DNA from: Allomesorhizobium camelthorni
GTDB taxonomy: Bacteria > Pseudomonadota > Alphaproteobacteria > Rhizobiales > Rhizobiaceae
Assembly (NCBI RefSeq): GCF_011045125.1
Contig: NZ_JAAKZF010000008.1
Location: 92,025 to 156,024 of the forward strand
DNA: 64,000 bases
Direction of reading: 5' to 3'
The position numbers and the translations under genes are program-made. The notes under the pieces were generated by a model. It did no database searches. It saw only the letters and a program-made list of their open reading frames with translations, and had not been told where the DNA came from. The stretch's first letter is position 1; each line of letters opens with the position of its first letter. Shown in pieces: positions 17,492 through 25,179 of the stretch.

Positions 17492-18174
17492 GACGGTTCC
17501 CCTTTTGTTTTCTTCGGTTTGGCAGTTCCAGTCCCGGTCCTGGGCGCCTTGCGCAGAACCGGATGCACATCCTCCGCTTCCGGATCGTCGCCGAAGACGT
17601 CCATCGTGCAGGTGTGCAGGATGGTGGCCGGCAGGCCGGTGTGGTTCCAGGACGAATGGATCCTGGTGGACGGAAAATGGAGCGAGTCTCCTGCTTCGAG
17701 GATGTTGATCTCCCCTTCGATCTCGACGGTGATCCCGCCTTCGAGAACATAGAAAATCTCCTCGCCCTCATGTGCGATGGGCTCGGAGCGATATCCGGGC
17801 GGCTCGTGAATGATGACGCTGCGCAGCACATTTCCCGGGAAGGAGGTGGATAGGCGTTCATAAACAAGTGAATTGCCACCGATCGCATAGTGCGGCCGCT
17901 GGTCGTGGCGGGTCATCGGCGCGGTGACCTTGGGCTGCGACAGGAACGCACTGACATGCGTCTTCAGGACACGCGCGACAGAGACAAGCGAGGAAAGCGA
18001 CGGTGTCGTGATGCCACGCTCGATCTGGGAGATGAACCCTACTGAAAGCCCGGCCGCGTCCGCAACCTCCTTGAGCGTCAGTTGCAGCGCCTGCCGCCGT
18101 GCGCGGAGTCTGTCCCCGAGAGGCACTTCGCCAGGGACGTTTCCGCCGATGTCGAAGTCGATCTGATCGGCCAC
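17488..18174 (-). CDS. XRE-family regulator with C-terminal cupin domain
   Basis: This 228-residue protein has an XRE helix-turn-helix (about residues 22-78: LTLKEVADAAGLSVGFISQI) and a cupin barrel (about 135-205: PIAHEGEEIFYVLEGGITVEI). Regulators of this build (MppR/PuuR-like) often repress a catabolic operon until a pathway metabolite binds the cupin. Start is GTG at 18174 with AAAGGG eight bases upstream. It is the first gene of the importer-hydrolase operon and lies beside two matched palindromes (18190-18204 and 18239-18255), its likely operators, so it probably regulates itself and the whole operon. Confidence 0.9.
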   Translation of the reverse strand: MADQIDFDIGGNVPGEVPLGDRLRARRQALQLTLKEVADAAGLSVGFISQIERGITTPSLSSLVSVARVLKTHVSAFLSQPKVTAPMTRHDQRPHYAIGGNSLVYERLSTSFPGNVLRSVIIHEPPGYRSEPIAHEGEEIFYVLEGGITVEIEGEINILEAGDSLHFPSTRIHSSWNHTGLPATILHTCTMDVFGDDPEAEDVHPVLRKAPRTGTGTAKPKKTKGEPS

Positions 18175-18189
18175 GCCGCTCGCCCTTTC

Positions 18190-18255
18190 TTTAGTATTTC
18201 TAAAACGTGACTGAGGCCGAATGGCTTGTCAAGGATGATTTTAGCTAAACTAAAA
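18190..18255 (-). promoter_or_regulatory. Paired palindromic operators and -35 element of the catabolic operon
   Basis: Two copies of TTTAG-N5-CTAAA occur upstream of the regulator: 18190-18204 and 18239-18255 (the second extends to TTTTAG-N5-CTAAAA). Their centres are 50 bases apart, close to five helical turns. A consensus -35, TTGACA on the minus strand (18232-18227), lies between them. At 17 bases spacing the -10 would be CACGTT, which is weak and abuts the proximal palindrome. The layout suits autorepression or looping by the XRE-cupin protein. Confidence 0.6.
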
Positions 18256-18654
18256 CGCGTGCAGTGGCTGAGAGGTCGGCGTTGGTGTCGGCCGCTGATC
18301 CCTTGAAAGTGTCGCGAGCGTGGCTGTCTGATAACCCGGCGAACTGCCTGTACACTCGACCCAGTCATCCGAAAATTCGCAGAGATTAGGCTCTCAGCCG
18401 CCTCTCGGCCTGGCTAGGCCAGATCGCAACGTTCCCATTCAGTATGAATGTTGAATGTAACCCGGTCGGCAGCGACCAAGTTGGATGATCACCGCCAATC
18501 CCACATCCATAGCAGCCTTTCCCGCGCCCTGTCCCCTGCCCCAGCGGCCGGTTGCGCCGACCTTTGCGACATCTGGCGTTTACCCCGGACAACGAACGAT
18601 TCCGCACTTGTGCACAGACCGTGCTTCGGCGTGATTCAGAATGACCGAGCGTGA
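18256..18654. other. Gene-free stretch right of the operon promoter
   Basis: About 400 bases between the distal operator and the radC remnant. The open frames here are short and overlap one another, and none resembles a known family. The stretch probably contains decayed sequence of the same origin as the radC fragment. Confidence 0.4.
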
Positions 18655-18825
18655 CTGAAAGTGATACACAACCACCCATCCGGCGATCCGACGCCCTCGC
18701 GCGCCGACATCGACATGACGAAGACGATCATCGAAACGGCACGGCCGCTCGGCATCACTGTGCACGACCACATCATCGTCGGCAAGAAGGGGCATGCAAG
18801 CATGAAAGGCCTGCTGCTGATCTAG
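18655..18825 (+). pseudogene. radC: radC remnant (C-terminal MPN/JAB domain fragment)
   Basis: Reading plus-strand codons in the frame of position 18670 gives [19 protein letters not shown], followed after a few residues by [19 protein letters not shown] and a stop at 18823-18825. This is the C-terminal end of RadC-type JAMM proteins, and the metal-binding HxH-x10-D motif is intact (HNH to RAD). A stop in the same frame at 18652-18654 cuts it off, so only about 55 of some 230 residues remain, with no start or ribosome site. RadC-like genes often sit in mobile islands, so this may mark an old insertion boundary at the right edge of the catabolic cluster. Confidence 0.8.
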
Positions 18826-18871
18826 AAAATTCGGGTGAGGCCGACCTGACTGAATCTCGGCACACCCTGGC

Positions 18872-19384
18872 CTAGCCCGGCTCGCTTGGCGTATGCCCGG
18901 ATGTGACCGCAATGGTGATCGCGATCAGGCTGAGCATGGCGAGCGCGGCGCGGGCGACATGCGAATATTCCCAGACGTCGCGCAGGCTTTTCCACTCACC
19001 GGGTTCCGTCTTCGGCGCGAAGGCCGAAAAGAAGGTCGAGCCCAGGCCCGAGAGCTCGACATCCCTCACCCAGAAATTGTTCACCGGATGGGTGAAGACC
19101 CAGTAGATGCCGTGCACCGCAACGAGCAGCGCGAGCGCTGAAAGCGTCCACAGGAAGCGCGAGCCGCCGAAGGGCGTCAGGTACAGGAGCAAGGCAAGCG
19201 CGAGAATGCCGAGGATTTCGGCCCCGCCGCCAATCGTGAAGCCGGGATAATAAATCGTCTGGACCGCGAAATACTGCTCCCTGTCGAGCCGCAGCTTTCC
19301 GGGAAGTTCGAGCGCGTGGGCGAGCGTGAGCGCCATCGTGATGGCCACCAGAATGACTGCAACGACTTCCACGAACCGCACCAT
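18872..19384 (-). CDS. DUF1772-like (anthrone oxygenase-type) membrane protein
   Basis: This 170-residue protein has four membrane segments (near 5-25, 50-75, 80-100 and 140-165). It carries the DUF1772-type pattern: a first helix followed by ALELPGKLRL, then THPVNNFWV and LRDVWEYSHVARA near the last helix. The ATG at 19384 is preferred because GGAGG stands nine bases upstream; the frame extends to 19405. It is monocistronic. The family is poorly characterised, and no substrate can be named. Confidence 0.7.
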   Translation of the reverse strand: MVRFVEVVAVILVAITMALTLAHALELPGKLRLDREQYFAVQTIYYPGFTIGGGAEILGILALALLLYLTPFGGSRFLWTLSALALLVAVHGIYWVFTHPVNNFWVRDVELSGLGSTFFSAFAPKTEPGEWKSLRDVWEYSHVARAALAMLSLIAITIAVTSGHTPSEPG

Positions 19385-19494
19385 GGCACCGGACCTCCGC
19401 AGCATCAGCTAAGGCGACGCTTCTTCGCGTCAACCATTCGCAGCCCCAAAACTGCAACCGAGAATAAGCGCTTAAGTCGATTGCGGTAGGAGTG

Positions 19495-20031
19495 TCAGGA
19501 CAGCGGCATCTCGACGCCGCATGCGCCGGCAAGGCCGGCAACCGCCTCCTTGACGCCCGAAAGATTGAAAATCGCGTCGCCGCGCCCGGCCAGGAAGCCG
19601 AAGCGCCAGGATAGCCGCAGCCGCTTCGCCTGGAGCAGGCGGGCAACACCTTCGTTGCCGTCCCTGGAAAAGCCGCGTCCCTGGAAGCCGGGTGTCCACT
19701 GTTCGTCCTGCGCGGGGCCGTTGTCGAGCCGCACAGAGACATTGATCGCGCTGCTCGCCGAGACCGGATCTTTGAGCTGGAGCAACTGGCTCCAGCGCGG
19801 CGCTACGCCGGGATGGCAGGCGATGGTCAGGACCGGGTGATAATCGATGACACGCGACGAACCGATGCTCAGCGTGTTGAGGGAGAAGATCGAAGCGGTG
19901 ATCTGCCCGTTCGGCCCGTTGCCCAAGCGCCATGTGTGGCGTCCCTGCCCGCTTGCCTGGACCGCGCCGAAAAGGCAGATCGCTGCCGCAAGCGCGGCAT
20001 GTGAGAGGATTGCGATGGCGCGTGTCGTCAT
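19495..20031 (-). CDS. Exported protein of unknown function (VasI/TagO-like pattern)
   Basis: This 178-residue protein starts MTTRAIAILSHAALAAAICL, a signal peptide ending near ASG. The mature part has YHPVLTIACHPG, VSVRLDNGPAQDEQW, RLSWRF and FNLSGVKEAVAGLAGACG. The order 'C with a short beta strand, R-x-D-x-G, final A-x-x-x-L-x-x-x-C' resembles periplasmic VasI/TagO-like proteins, with two cysteines that could pair. The frame runs back to 20163 but would include the trigger-factor terminator, so the internal ATG at 20031 is used. Function is unknown. Confidence 0.65.
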   Translation of the reverse strand: MTTRAIAILSHAALAAAICLFGAVQASGQGRHTWRLGNGPNGQITASIFSLNTLSIGSSRVIDYHPVLTIACHPGVAPRWSQLLQLKDPVSASSAINVSVRLDNGPAQDEQWTPGFQGRGFSRDGNEGVARLLQAKRLRLSWRFGFLAGRGDAIFNLSGVKEAVAGLAGACGVEMPLS

Positions 20032-20109
20032 ATGCTGTCCCGGGCCGCATGCGTGCACGAGATATTGCATGGCGCGCCGCCATTTGTCACCGAGGCAGGC
20101 CGGCAAAGC

Positions 20110-20135
20110 AAAAAGGCCGCTGTCTCCAGCGGCCT
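20110..20135 (-). terminator. Rho-independent terminator of tig
   Basis: A perfect 9-bp stem (AGGCCGCTG / CAGCGGCCT) with a four-base loop occupies 20114-20135. On the minus strand it is followed at once by TTTTT. It lies 28 bases past the tig stop. Confidence 0.9.
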
Positions 20136-20162
20136 CTGCATCGTCCGGCTTGTGCGCCCGCA

Positions 20163-21635
20163 CTATTCGGCGTCGGCGTCCTTGGCTGCGGCCTTCTTCT
20201 TCGGGGCAGCCTTCTTCTTCGGCTCTTCGGCCGAGGCGTCGTCGGCCTTCTTGGCCGCCTTCTTCGCCGCCTTGGCAGGCTTGGCGCCCTCGGCCTCCTC
20301 GTCGTCGGCCATCAGCTCGTCCTTGCTCACCTTCTTGTCGGTGACGGAGATCTGCGTCATCAGATGATCGACAACCTTCTCTTCGAAGAGCGGCGCGCGC
20401 AACGTCGTCAGCGCGTTCTGGTTGTTGCGGTAGAAGTCGAAGACTTCCTGCTGCTGGTCGGCGGGGTAACGGCGCACGAACTCGAACAGGGCGCGCTGCA
20501 ATTCCTCGTCCGAAACCTGCACGCCGGCCTTCTCGCCAATCTCGGCAAGCACCAGGCCGAGGCGCACGCGGCGCTCGGCCAGGCGCTGGTACTCGGCGCG
20601 CGCTTCCTCTTCCGTGGTCTCTTCGTCGGCAAAAGTGCGGCCAGCGGCCTCGAGATCGCGGTTCACCTGGTTCCAGATGTTGGTGAACTCGGCCTCGACC
20701 AGCTTGGACGGGGCTTCGAACGAATAGGAGGCATCGAGCTGGTCGAGCAACTGGCGCTTGACCTTCTGGCGCGTCATCTGGCCGAACTGGCTTTCGATCT
20801 GGCCGCGCACGATCTCGCGCAGGCGCTCGAGCGATTCCAGGCCGAGGTTCTTGGCGGTCTCGTCGGTGACTTCGAGCCTGCCCGGCTTCGACACTTCCTT
20901 GACGGTGACGTCGAAGGTCGCTTCCTTGCCGGCCAGATTGGCAGCGTTGTAGTTTTCCGGGAAGGTCACGGTGACGAGCTTCTCGTCGCCGGCCTTGGCG
21001 CCGATCAGCTGGTCTTCGAAGCCCGGAATGAACTCCTTGGAGCCGAGCACTAGCGGCTGGTCGGTGCCGGAACCGCCGGCAAAAGCCTCGCCGCCGATCT
21101 TGCCGACATAGTCGATGGTGACGCGGTCGCCTTCTTCGGCCTTGCCCTTCTTCGGCTCGTAGGAGCGCGAGGATTCGGCGATACGGTTGACCTGCTCGTC
21201 AACTTCCGCTTCCGCAACGTCCACCACCGGGCGCGTGACCGAGATTTTGGAGAAATCCTGGATCTCGATGGGCGGAATGACCTCATAGGCGAGCTGGAAC
21301 TCGAAGTCGGCGCCGCCGGCCAGGATTTTTTCCGCTTCCTTCTCGTCCTCGGTCATGGTGACCTCGGGCCGCATGGCGGCCTTTTCGCCGCGCTCGGCGA
21401 TGATGGTGCGGGTGGAATTCGACAGGATCTCGTTCACCACCTCGGCCATGAAGGACTTGCCGTACACCTTGCGCAGATGTTGCAGCGGCACCTTGCCGGG
21501 ACGGAAGCCGTTGATGCGGACCTTGTTCTTGGCTTCGGAAAGCCGCGCAACCAGCTTGGCTTCCATATCTCCGGCAGGCACGGTGACCTTGATTTCGCGT
21601 TTCAGACCGGAGTTCAGTGTTTCGGTAACCTGCAT
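20163..21635 (-). CDS. tig: Trigger factor (ribosome-associated chaperone and prolyl isomerase)
   Basis: This 490-residue protein has the trigger-factor order: ribosome-binding N-domain (1-150) with the signature [17 protein letters not shown], a central FKBP-type PPIase domain (about 155-250, [12 protein letters not shown]) and a helical C-terminal chaperone domain. A lysine/alanine/glutamate-rich tail (about 445-490) with KKAAKKA and [11 protein letters not shown] repeats extends past the domain and is common in Rhizobiales. Three start codons lie in a row (TTG 21641, ATG 21638, ATG 21635) after AAAGG; 21635 gives the family-like MQVTETL. It binds nascent chains at the ribosomal exit. Confidence 0.96.
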   Translation of the reverse strand: MQVTETLNSGLKREIKVTVPAGDMEAKLVARLSEAKNKVRINGFRPGKVPLQHLRKVYGKSFMAEVVNEILSNSTRTIIAERGEKAAMRPEVTMTEDEKEAEKILAGGADFEFQLAYEVIPPIEIQDFSKISVTRPVVDVAEAEVDEQVNRIAESSRSYEPKKGKAEEGDRVTIDYVGKIGGEAFAGGSGTDQPLVLGSKEFIPGFEDQLIGAKAGDEKLVTVTFPENYNAANLAGKEATFDVTVKEVSKPGRLEVTDETAKNLGLESLERLREIVRGQIESQFGQMTRQKVKRQLLDQLDASYSFEAPSKLVEAEFTNIWNQVNRDLEAAGRTFADEETTEEEARAEYQRLAERRVRLGLVLAEIGEKAGVQVSDEELQRALFEFVRRYPADQQQEVFDFYRNNQNALTTLRAPLFEEKVVDHLMTQISVTDKKVSKDELMADDEEAEGAKPAKAAKKAAKKADDASAEEPKKKAAPKKKAAAKDADAE

Positions 21636-21983
21636 CATCAAACCTTTGTTTTCACGAATGCGGCAGCGCCAACGACGCCATGCCGTTCAGCCTGCCGGAA
21701 GTCTCGTGCCGGGTGTGGCTTTTGGTGCGGGTTGAGAATCTGAGCGCCGTTGCTCCCAGCGGCGAACGAAATGCTCTGATTGCGCTCCAAGAATGCGAGT
21801 AAGTCTTTGTTTTTCCTGCTTCTTACCACATTCGTCCGAAGCGGACCGTCATATCCCGTCACATTTGACACGCCTTTTGTCACAGGAGGCGTTGTTTTTC
21901 AACTCTCTTCGCAATTCCTGACATAGTTGTCATTTCGGCCTCGACATTGACAGAATAATGGCCACATGAGATTGGCCAGGCAT
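21636..21983. other. Divergent promoter region between tig and tRNA-Leu
   Basis: No gene is supported. A TTGACA hexamer at 21947-21952 is well placed as the -35 of the tRNA gene; the -10 position at 17 bases (GATTGG) is poor. The tig promoter must also lie here. Short open frames on the minus strand are not convincing. Confidence 0.4.
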
Positions 21984-22068
21984 GCGGATGTGGCGGAACT
22001 GGTAGACGCCCTGGATTTAGGTTCCAGTGCCGAAAGGCGTGGGGGTTCGAGTCCCTTCATCCGCACCA
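21984..22068 (+). tRNA. tRNA-Leu (anticodon UAG)
   Basis: The acceptor stem GCGGATG pairs with CATCCGC and is followed by encoded ACCA. The anticodon stem CTGGA/TCCAG encloses loop TTTAGGT, which gives anticodon TAG and reads CUN leucine codons. A long variable arm (GCC-GAAA-GGC) marks a class II tRNA. The T arm has GGTTCGAGTCC. The gene ends with CCA at 22068. Confidence 0.98.
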
Positions 22069-22178
22069 GCCCTCTCTTGCCCGGCGCCGAGCGTGCCACT
22101 CCGACCTGCCGCTCGCGCGAAACCCAAATGGCCGCATTTCCGTGCCTGGTCGGTGGCGGCTGGAGGCTCCGAAAGCGG

Positions 22179-22604
22179 ATGAGACCACGACTTTCGATTT
22201 TCACCTGTCTAGCGCTGGGCCTTCTCTGGCTCGCGCCGGCTCACGCCCAGGGTTTCGAGGATCTGAACCGTCCGCTGCCCGACGTCTTCCGCCCCGGCAT
22301 CACCGGCTGCGGGCGCGACCGGCCTTGCGATTGGCAGGAGCCGGAGATGGGGCGGCAGGAGCCCAGATACGAGGTCAATAAATACCGCCAGCCGCGCATC
22401 GAGTACGATGTGAGGGTTCCGACCATGCGTCCCGCCGAGCAACCGCTTGGGCGAGGCCGGCTTGCCACCCGCCAAGGGATTATCCAGGCTCACCGCATCT
22501 GGTGCACGGATCGCTACCGCTCCTATAACCGCCGCGACGATACCTTCCAGCCCTACTACGGCGCGCGCAGGCGGTGCATCTCGCCCTACGTCCGCCTGGA
22601 CTGA
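22179..22604 (+). CDS. BA14K-like exported protein
   Basis: This 141-residue protein begins with a signal peptide (MRPRLSIFTCLALGLLWLA, cleavage after AHA). The C-terminus, AHRIWCTDRYRSYNRRDDTF followed by QPYYGARRRCISPY, is the BA14K motif of Rhizobiales lectin-like surface proteins; the two cysteines probably pair. The middle is Pro/Arg-rich. The open frame reaches back through the tRNA to 21966, which cannot be coding, so the ATG with GGAGG 12 bases upstream is used. It is expected in the periplasm or at the cell surface. Confidence 0.75.
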   Translation: MRPRLSIFTCLALGLLWLAPAHAQGFEDLNRPLPDVFRPGITGCGRDRPCDWQEPEMGRQEPRYEVNKYRQPRIEYDVRVPTMRPAEQPLGRGRLATRQGIIQAHRIWCTDRYRSYNRRDDTFQPYYGARRRCISPYVRLD

Positions 22605-22636
22605 AACCTGTTATCCCTTCTTCGGAAGCTTGCCGA

Positions 22637-23218
22637 TCAGTAGAGCGGCTCGCGGAAAAGCATTGTGTCGCCGTCCATCAGCGCCTTGATCTGCGCCGTG
22701 CCGTCCTCGGCGACTGCGGCCACGATGTTGAAACTGCGCACGCGCATGTCGCGCTCGATCGCCAGCCCCTCGCCTTCCGGGAGATAAAAACGTTCGATCC
22801 CGTATTCGACATTCAGCGTATCGATCTTGCCGAGGCTGCGGCCGTCATCGACCATGCCGCGGATGTCGATCTCGCTATCTCCAGGCGGCGTCGGCGGACG
22901 TTCGTAGAGCGAGGCCGAGACCATCTTCCAGATTCCGTCGCCCTCCTTCTTTACGCGCACGAAGACCGGACCCGCCTCGGTCCATTGTGCGCCGGATGGC
23001 ACATTGCCGATCATCGACACCGGAATGTTTGAAATGTCGTAGCCGAGGCGGACATAATCGCCGCGCAGGAGATCGCGCGGATCGACGGGCTCGACTTTCA
23101 GAATCACCTCCTGCCCGTCTCGCAGGACAGCCGCGCGGCCGGCGATGATGAAGGACAGGAAGCCGATCTGGACGAGCGCCAGGACGATTGCGGAAATTAG
23201 CAGGCGGTGCTTTTTCAT
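22637..23218 (-). CDS. GDYXXLXY domain protein
   Basis: This 193-residue protein has one N-terminal membrane helix (LLISAIVLALVQIGFLSF) and then the defining motif LLRGDYVRLGYDIS (GDYxxLxY), near residues 50-63. The rest is a beta-rich periplasmic domain. Its ATG shares one base with the TGA of the DUF2157 gene, so the two are translationally coupled. The pairing of GDYXXLXY and DUF2157 genes is common; function is unknown but an envelope role is likely. Confidence 0.88.
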   Translation of the reverse strand: MKKHRLLISAIVLALVQIGFLSFIIAGRAAVLRDGQEVILKVEPVDPRDLLRGDYVRLGYDISNIPVSMIGNVPSGAQWTEAGPVFVRVKKEGDGIWKMVSASLYERPPTPPGDSEIDIRGMVDDGRSLGKIDTLNVEYGIERFYLPEGEGLAIERDMRVRSFNIVAAVAEDGTAQIKALMDGDTMLFREPLY

Positions 23219-24330
23219 CAGGCTGCTCCCCCTTGCAACAGCGCCGCATCGTTCATCCGCCTTTCCACCCTGATGATGAGAAGGGCGACAAGGCCGAGCG
23301 CGAGGCCAGACGCCAGGAACAATCCGGCCGTCCCAAGCATGGTTCCGACGGTGACGACATAGACGAACGCCATTTGGCAGCTGAAGCCGAGATAGGCGAT
23401 CCAGCGCAGGCCGCGGCTTTCACGGCCGCCGAGCACGACCGCGGCGGCGATGCCGGCAAAGCCCACAAGCGCTGCGGCGACCAGAGGCGCTGTCTCATCG
23501 ACCAAGTCGAACTGAAGGATGGTCATGCCCGTCAAAAACCCGACAAGCGCATGGACAGGCATGTTTCCGTCAATGCGGGCAATCCTCTCGACCGCTTCAG
23601 GAGCGTAAATGGCAGCGGCGAACAGCGCAGCCGAAACAAGCGCCAGCACGGCGGGGATAACCAGCATGTCGTGATGCACCGCCAACAGGGTGACGTAGAA
23701 GATCAGGGAGAGCAGCAGCAGGTTTCGCGACGCGCGGCTTGCCGTCCAGTAGGACAAGAGCCAAAGGCCGGCCGCGACTACGATGAATGACTGCGGGACA
23801 CGGGTCTCGCTCCACAATGCGACGCCCTCCAGGAACAGCCAGGAAGCGGCGAGGCCGACGGCGGCGACGGTCAGCGGACCCGAGCGCAGGGCGGACGCGG
23901 CAAGCGCCGTGCCAGCGCACCAGATCAGGACGGCGTCCGCCTCATTGCCGGACAGATGATACATCTGCCCTATCAGCGCGATCGAGCCGCCGAATGCGGC
24001 CGCACCGATTAGCCAGACACCTTCGGCGATCGCGCTGTTCCCGCGCAATTTCAAAAGCGCGCCGCCGACATAGGCGGCGAATATGAAGGCAAACAGCACC
24101 CCGACGCGCAGCAGGCGCGGAAACGCTTCCCAATTGGCGGCTATGACCAAGAGAATGGCCGCGCCGAAAAGCAGCGCCGCCATGATTGCGAGGACGGAAC
24201 CGAAGCTCAGCGATTTGCGCTCATTGGCCTCAACATCGCGGCGCAACGCGTCCGCGGCCGCCTTGTCGATGAGGCCCAATTCCGTCCAGCGAAGGATGTC
24301 TTGCCGCACACGCGACCCATAACCCGCCAT
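23218..24330 (-). CDS. DUF2157 multi-spanning membrane protein
   Basis: This 370-residue protein has an N-terminal cytoplasmic helix pair (DILRWTELGLIDKAAADALR) and about ten to twelve membrane segments. GQMYHLSGNEADAVLIWCAG is the kind of conserved segment seen in DUF2157 proteins. It is the first gene of a two-gene unit with the GDYXXLXY gene. No catalytic motif is visible. Its role is unknown; it could transport or scaffold something for its partner. Confidence 0.87.
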   Translation of the reverse strand: MAGYGSRVRQDILRWTELGLIDKAAADALRRDVEANERKSLSFGSVLAIMAALLFGAAILLVIAANWEAFPRLLRVGVLFAFIFAAYVGGALLKLRGNSAIAEGVWLIGAAAFGGSIALIGQMYHLSGNEADAVLIWCAGTALAASALRSGPLTVAAVGLAASWLFLEGVALWSETRVPQSFIVVAAGLWLLSYWTASRASRNLLLLSLIFYVTLLAVHHDMLVIPAVLALVSAALFAAAIYAPEAVERIARIDGNMPVHALVGFLTGMTILQFDLVDETAPLVAAALVGFAGIAAAVVLGGRESRGLRWIAYLGFSCQMAFVYVVTVGTMLGTAGLFLASGLALGLVALLIIRVERRMNDAALLQGGAA

Positions 24331-24442
24331 CGTTTCCCCTTACCCAAGCGTCAACTTTACGCCTTTAGTCTAAAGCGCTGACGCAACGGCATTTTTGCGA
24401 CTCGCCTAATTTTAGCCCCAACCGCTAAAACCGATTAATGTT

Positions 24443-24463
24443 GCAATGCACAATTTGCATTGC
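24443..24463 (+). promoter_or_regulatory. LysR-type inverted repeat upstream of the DUF1127 genes
   Basis: GCAATGCA-N5-TGCATTGC is a perfect 8-bp inverted repeat with a 5-base spacer, centred at 24453. A plausible -10, TATTTA, lies at 24506-24511, with a weak -35 near 24483-24488. A start near 24518 would put the repeat at about -65, the classical LysR-type recognition position. VtlR-type LysR regulators are known to activate DUF1127 genes in Brucella and relatives; linking this site to such a regulator is inference. Confidence 0.55.
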
Positions 24464-24563
24464 TGCCATGCACCAACAGCACTTTTAATCCGAGTCAGGT
24501 GCGCCTATTTAGACTTCGTACAAGAGACAGAAGAAAACGAACCAAAGACGAAACGAGAATACC

Positions 24564-24704
24564 ATGAACCTGATCCGCAACTACCGCAACTGGCGCCGCT
24601 ACCGGGAAACCGTTTCCGAGCTGAGCCGCCTGTCGAACCGTGAGCTTTCAGACCTCGGCATCGGCCGCAGCGACATTCCTTTCGTCGCGCGCAAGTCGGT
24701 CTGA
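24564..24704 (+). CDS. DUF1127 small basic protein, copy 1
   Basis: This 46-residue protein starts MNLIRNYRNWRRYRETVSEL and ends IGRSDIPFVARKSV; the LSNRELSDLGIGRSDI segment is the DUF1127 (YjiS-like) core. It is Arg-rich, with a pI well above 9. In Rhodobacter the DUF1127 protein CcaF1 is an RNA-binding protein co-transcribed with sRNAs that have CCUCCUCC loops; the same arrangement follows here. It differs from copy 2 by a handful of residues. No strong Shine-Dalgarno is visible. Confidence 0.92.
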   Translation: MNLIRNYRNWRRYRETVSELSRLSNRELSDLGIGRSDIPFVARKSV

Positions 24705-24756
24705 CATCCGGGCCATTGACGGCCCTGTCCGCTAAGCAAGAAAAAGAGAAACTGAA

Positions 24757-24897
24757 ATGAACCTGATCCGCAACTACCGCAACTGGCGCCGCTACCGGGA
24801 AACTGTTTCCGAGCTGAGCCGCCTGTCGAACCGTGAACTCACCGACCTCGGCATCAGCCGTGGCGACATCCATCGCGTCGCGAGGAAGTCGGTCTAA
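24757..24897 (+). CDS. DUF1127 small basic protein, copy 2
   Basis: This 46-residue tandem duplicate of copy 1 is identical over the first 28 residues and differs mainly in TDLGISRGDIHRVARKSV. AAGAG lies upstream of the ATG. The near-identical DNA of the first 90 bases points to a recent duplication or gene conversion. It stands directly before the CCTCCTCC hairpins and is probably on the same transcript. It is likely an RNA-binding regulator, by analogy to CcaF1. Confidence 0.92.
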   Translation: MNLIRNYRNWRRYRETVSELSRLSNRELTDLGISRGDIHRVARKSV

Positions 24898-24907
24898 CGA
24901 ATTTCGC

Positions 24908-25020
24908 CAGGGTCGACCTCCTCCCCGACCCTGACGGATACGGTCAGCTTTCACCTCCTCCCGATCGCTGGCCGGCACAAAACGACACCCGCCGGACCTC
25001 CTCCCCCGGCGGGTGTTGTC
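24908..25020 (+). ncRNA. Cuckoo-type (CcsR-like) sRNA unit 1, three anti-SD hairpins
   Basis: Three hairpins each show ACCTCCTCCC in the loop: 24908-24933 (8 bp, CAGGGTCG/CGACCCTG), 24942-24973 (7 bp with one G-U) and 24985-25016 (11 bp, ACACCCGCCGG/CCGGCGGGTGT). The loop sequence is complementary to Shine-Dalgarno sequences and matches the 16S rRNA 3' end. Alphaproteobacterial cuckoo RNAs, including Rhodobacter CcsR1-4, have such loops and sit next to DUF1127 genes. They are expected to be cut from the DUF1127 transcript and to bind mRNAs. Confidence 0.82.
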
Positions 25021-25179
25021 TCCCAAAAGGGCCCAGCTTCCCTCAATAAGCGACAAGAATTTCGTCAGAACCTACCTCCTCCCAGGAACTGACGAATACG
25101 GCCGGCTTTCACCTCCTCCCGATTGCTGGCCAACAAAACGACACCCGCCGGACCTCCTCCCCCGGCGGGTGTTGTCGTT
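24942..25179 (+). repeat. Direct repeat pair within the sRNA array
   Basis: About 79 bases (24942-25020) recur with a few changes at 25100-25179. Each copy contains the second and third hairpins of its unit. The first hairpins of the units (24908-24933 and 25061-25096) have unrelated stems but the same loop. The pattern indicates tandem duplication followed by stem divergence. Confidence 0.8.

Noticed and set aside
21966..22178. Upstream extension of the BA14K frame
   Set aside because: It runs through the tRNA gene; the signal peptide begins at the ATG at 22179.
21899..22204. A 101-codon minus-strand frame across tRNA-Leu
   Set aside because: It is antisense to the tRNA; frames of this kind opposite tRNA-Leu are recurrent annotation artefacts.
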